From Bordetella parapertussis (lineage in GTDB: Bacteria > Pseudomonadota > Gammaproteobacteria > Burkholderiales > SG8-41): 6,176 nucleotides of DNA. Below are positions 6,004-6,176 of this stretch, piece after piece. The stretch is from assembly GCA_945863085.1 (NCBI GenBank), contig CAMBCD010000173.1, forward strand, positions 1 through 6,176, given 5' to 3'. A program made the translations under genes and the position numbers. How positions within the stretch are numbered: position 1 is the stretch's first letter; each line of letters opens with the position of its first letter. Below the pieces are notes generated by a model. That model did not search any database and was not told the origin of the DNA. It was given only the letters and a program-made list of their open reading frames with translations.

Positions 6004-6145
6004 CCGTCGCAGTCACCCGCCAGCGCCACTGTCGCGTTGCAATGAATCGCAATTCAGCGACGGGTGGCGCGGCAGTATCTGCCTTGACATTCACAGCACA
6101 TCACTCGTTTACCAGCCTTCCCTGACTGCCCTGCGACACTGGCGC
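6004..6145. repeat. Cluster of inverted repeats with alternative pairings
   Basis: Bases 6023-6035 (GCGCCACTGTCGC) can pair with 6057-6070 (GCGACGGGTGGCGC, 12 pairs with one internal irregularity), enclosing an inner TTGC/GCAA dyad (6037-6040, 6049-6052). They can instead pair with 6133-6145 (GCGACACTGGCGC, 12 of 13). Bases 6057-6063 can also pair with CCGTCGC at 6004-6010, a perfect 7-bp match. A small perfect hairpin GGCAG-TAT-CTGCC lies at 6071-6083. The complementarities are direct; any regulatory switching is inferred. Confidence 0.5.
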
Positions 6146-6176
6146 CGATCAATATTTTCGGAAGTCATGGCTTACC

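Larger units (their letters stand above)
5747..6176. other. 430-bp gene-free, low-GC spacer after hemH
   Basis: I find no convincing gene here. By hand count, 104 of 240 bases in 5761-6000 are G or C (43%), against 41 of 60 (68%) in a hemH segment (5281-5340). Short open frames on both strands lack ribosome binding sites and recognisable motifs. What is visible is a 15-bp palindrome at 5847-5861, a GCCATG/CATGGC dyad at 5904-5931, and a cluster of GC-rich inverted repeats at 6004-6145. There is no clear hemH terminator. A TTGACA at 6084-6089 could be a -35 for a gene beyond the right edge, but no good -10 follows it. Confidence 0.6.

Noticed and set aside
6167..6176. ATG at the right edge preceded by GGAAG
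   Set aside because: Only three codons are visible and the purine stretch is just two bases from the ATG, so a gene start cannot be supported.

Overview
The window is a compact stretch of bacterial chromosome that carries five recognisable core genes and no mobile element, phage gene or CRISPR array. The order fur, recN, nadK, hrcA, hemH, the GC-rich coding sequence, and the close fit of the proteins to beta-proteobacterial family members (notably HrcA and NadK) point to an environmental betaproteobacterium. I cannot name the genus from the sequence alone.

Layout. Bases 1-131 are the leader of fur, with a perfect 7-1-7 inverted repeat at 21-35. fur (132-560, +) encodes the ferric uptake regulator. 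It converges with a minus-strand pair, nadK (2446-3339) followed by recN (673-2331). The 114-bp spacer between nadK and recN is almost wholly filled by two oppositely oriented arrays of 7-bp repeats. To the right of nadK is a divergent spacer (3340-3563) with three separate perfect inverted repeats, a good CIRCE operator (3507-3533) and a -10-like hexamer set for a leaderless hrcA transcript. hrcA (3564-4598, +) is followed after 53 bp by hemH (4652-5746, +), with a small dyad between them. The last 430 bp (5747-6176) hold no convincing gene. They start with a sharp fall in G+C, contain a perfect 15-bp palindrome, and end in a cluster of inverted repeats with mutually exclusive pairings.

How the genes fit together. 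They are housekeeping and stress genes: iron control (Fur), double-strand-break repair (RecN), NADP supply (NadK), heat-shock repression (HrcA) and the last step of protoheme synthesis (HemH). HrcA probably represses its own promoter through the CIRCE site, and hemH may share that transcript. I see no new multi-gene system here. The most unusual material is non-coding: the heptamer arrays between nadK and recN, the palindrome cluster upstream of nadK, and the structured low-GC tail beyond hemH.
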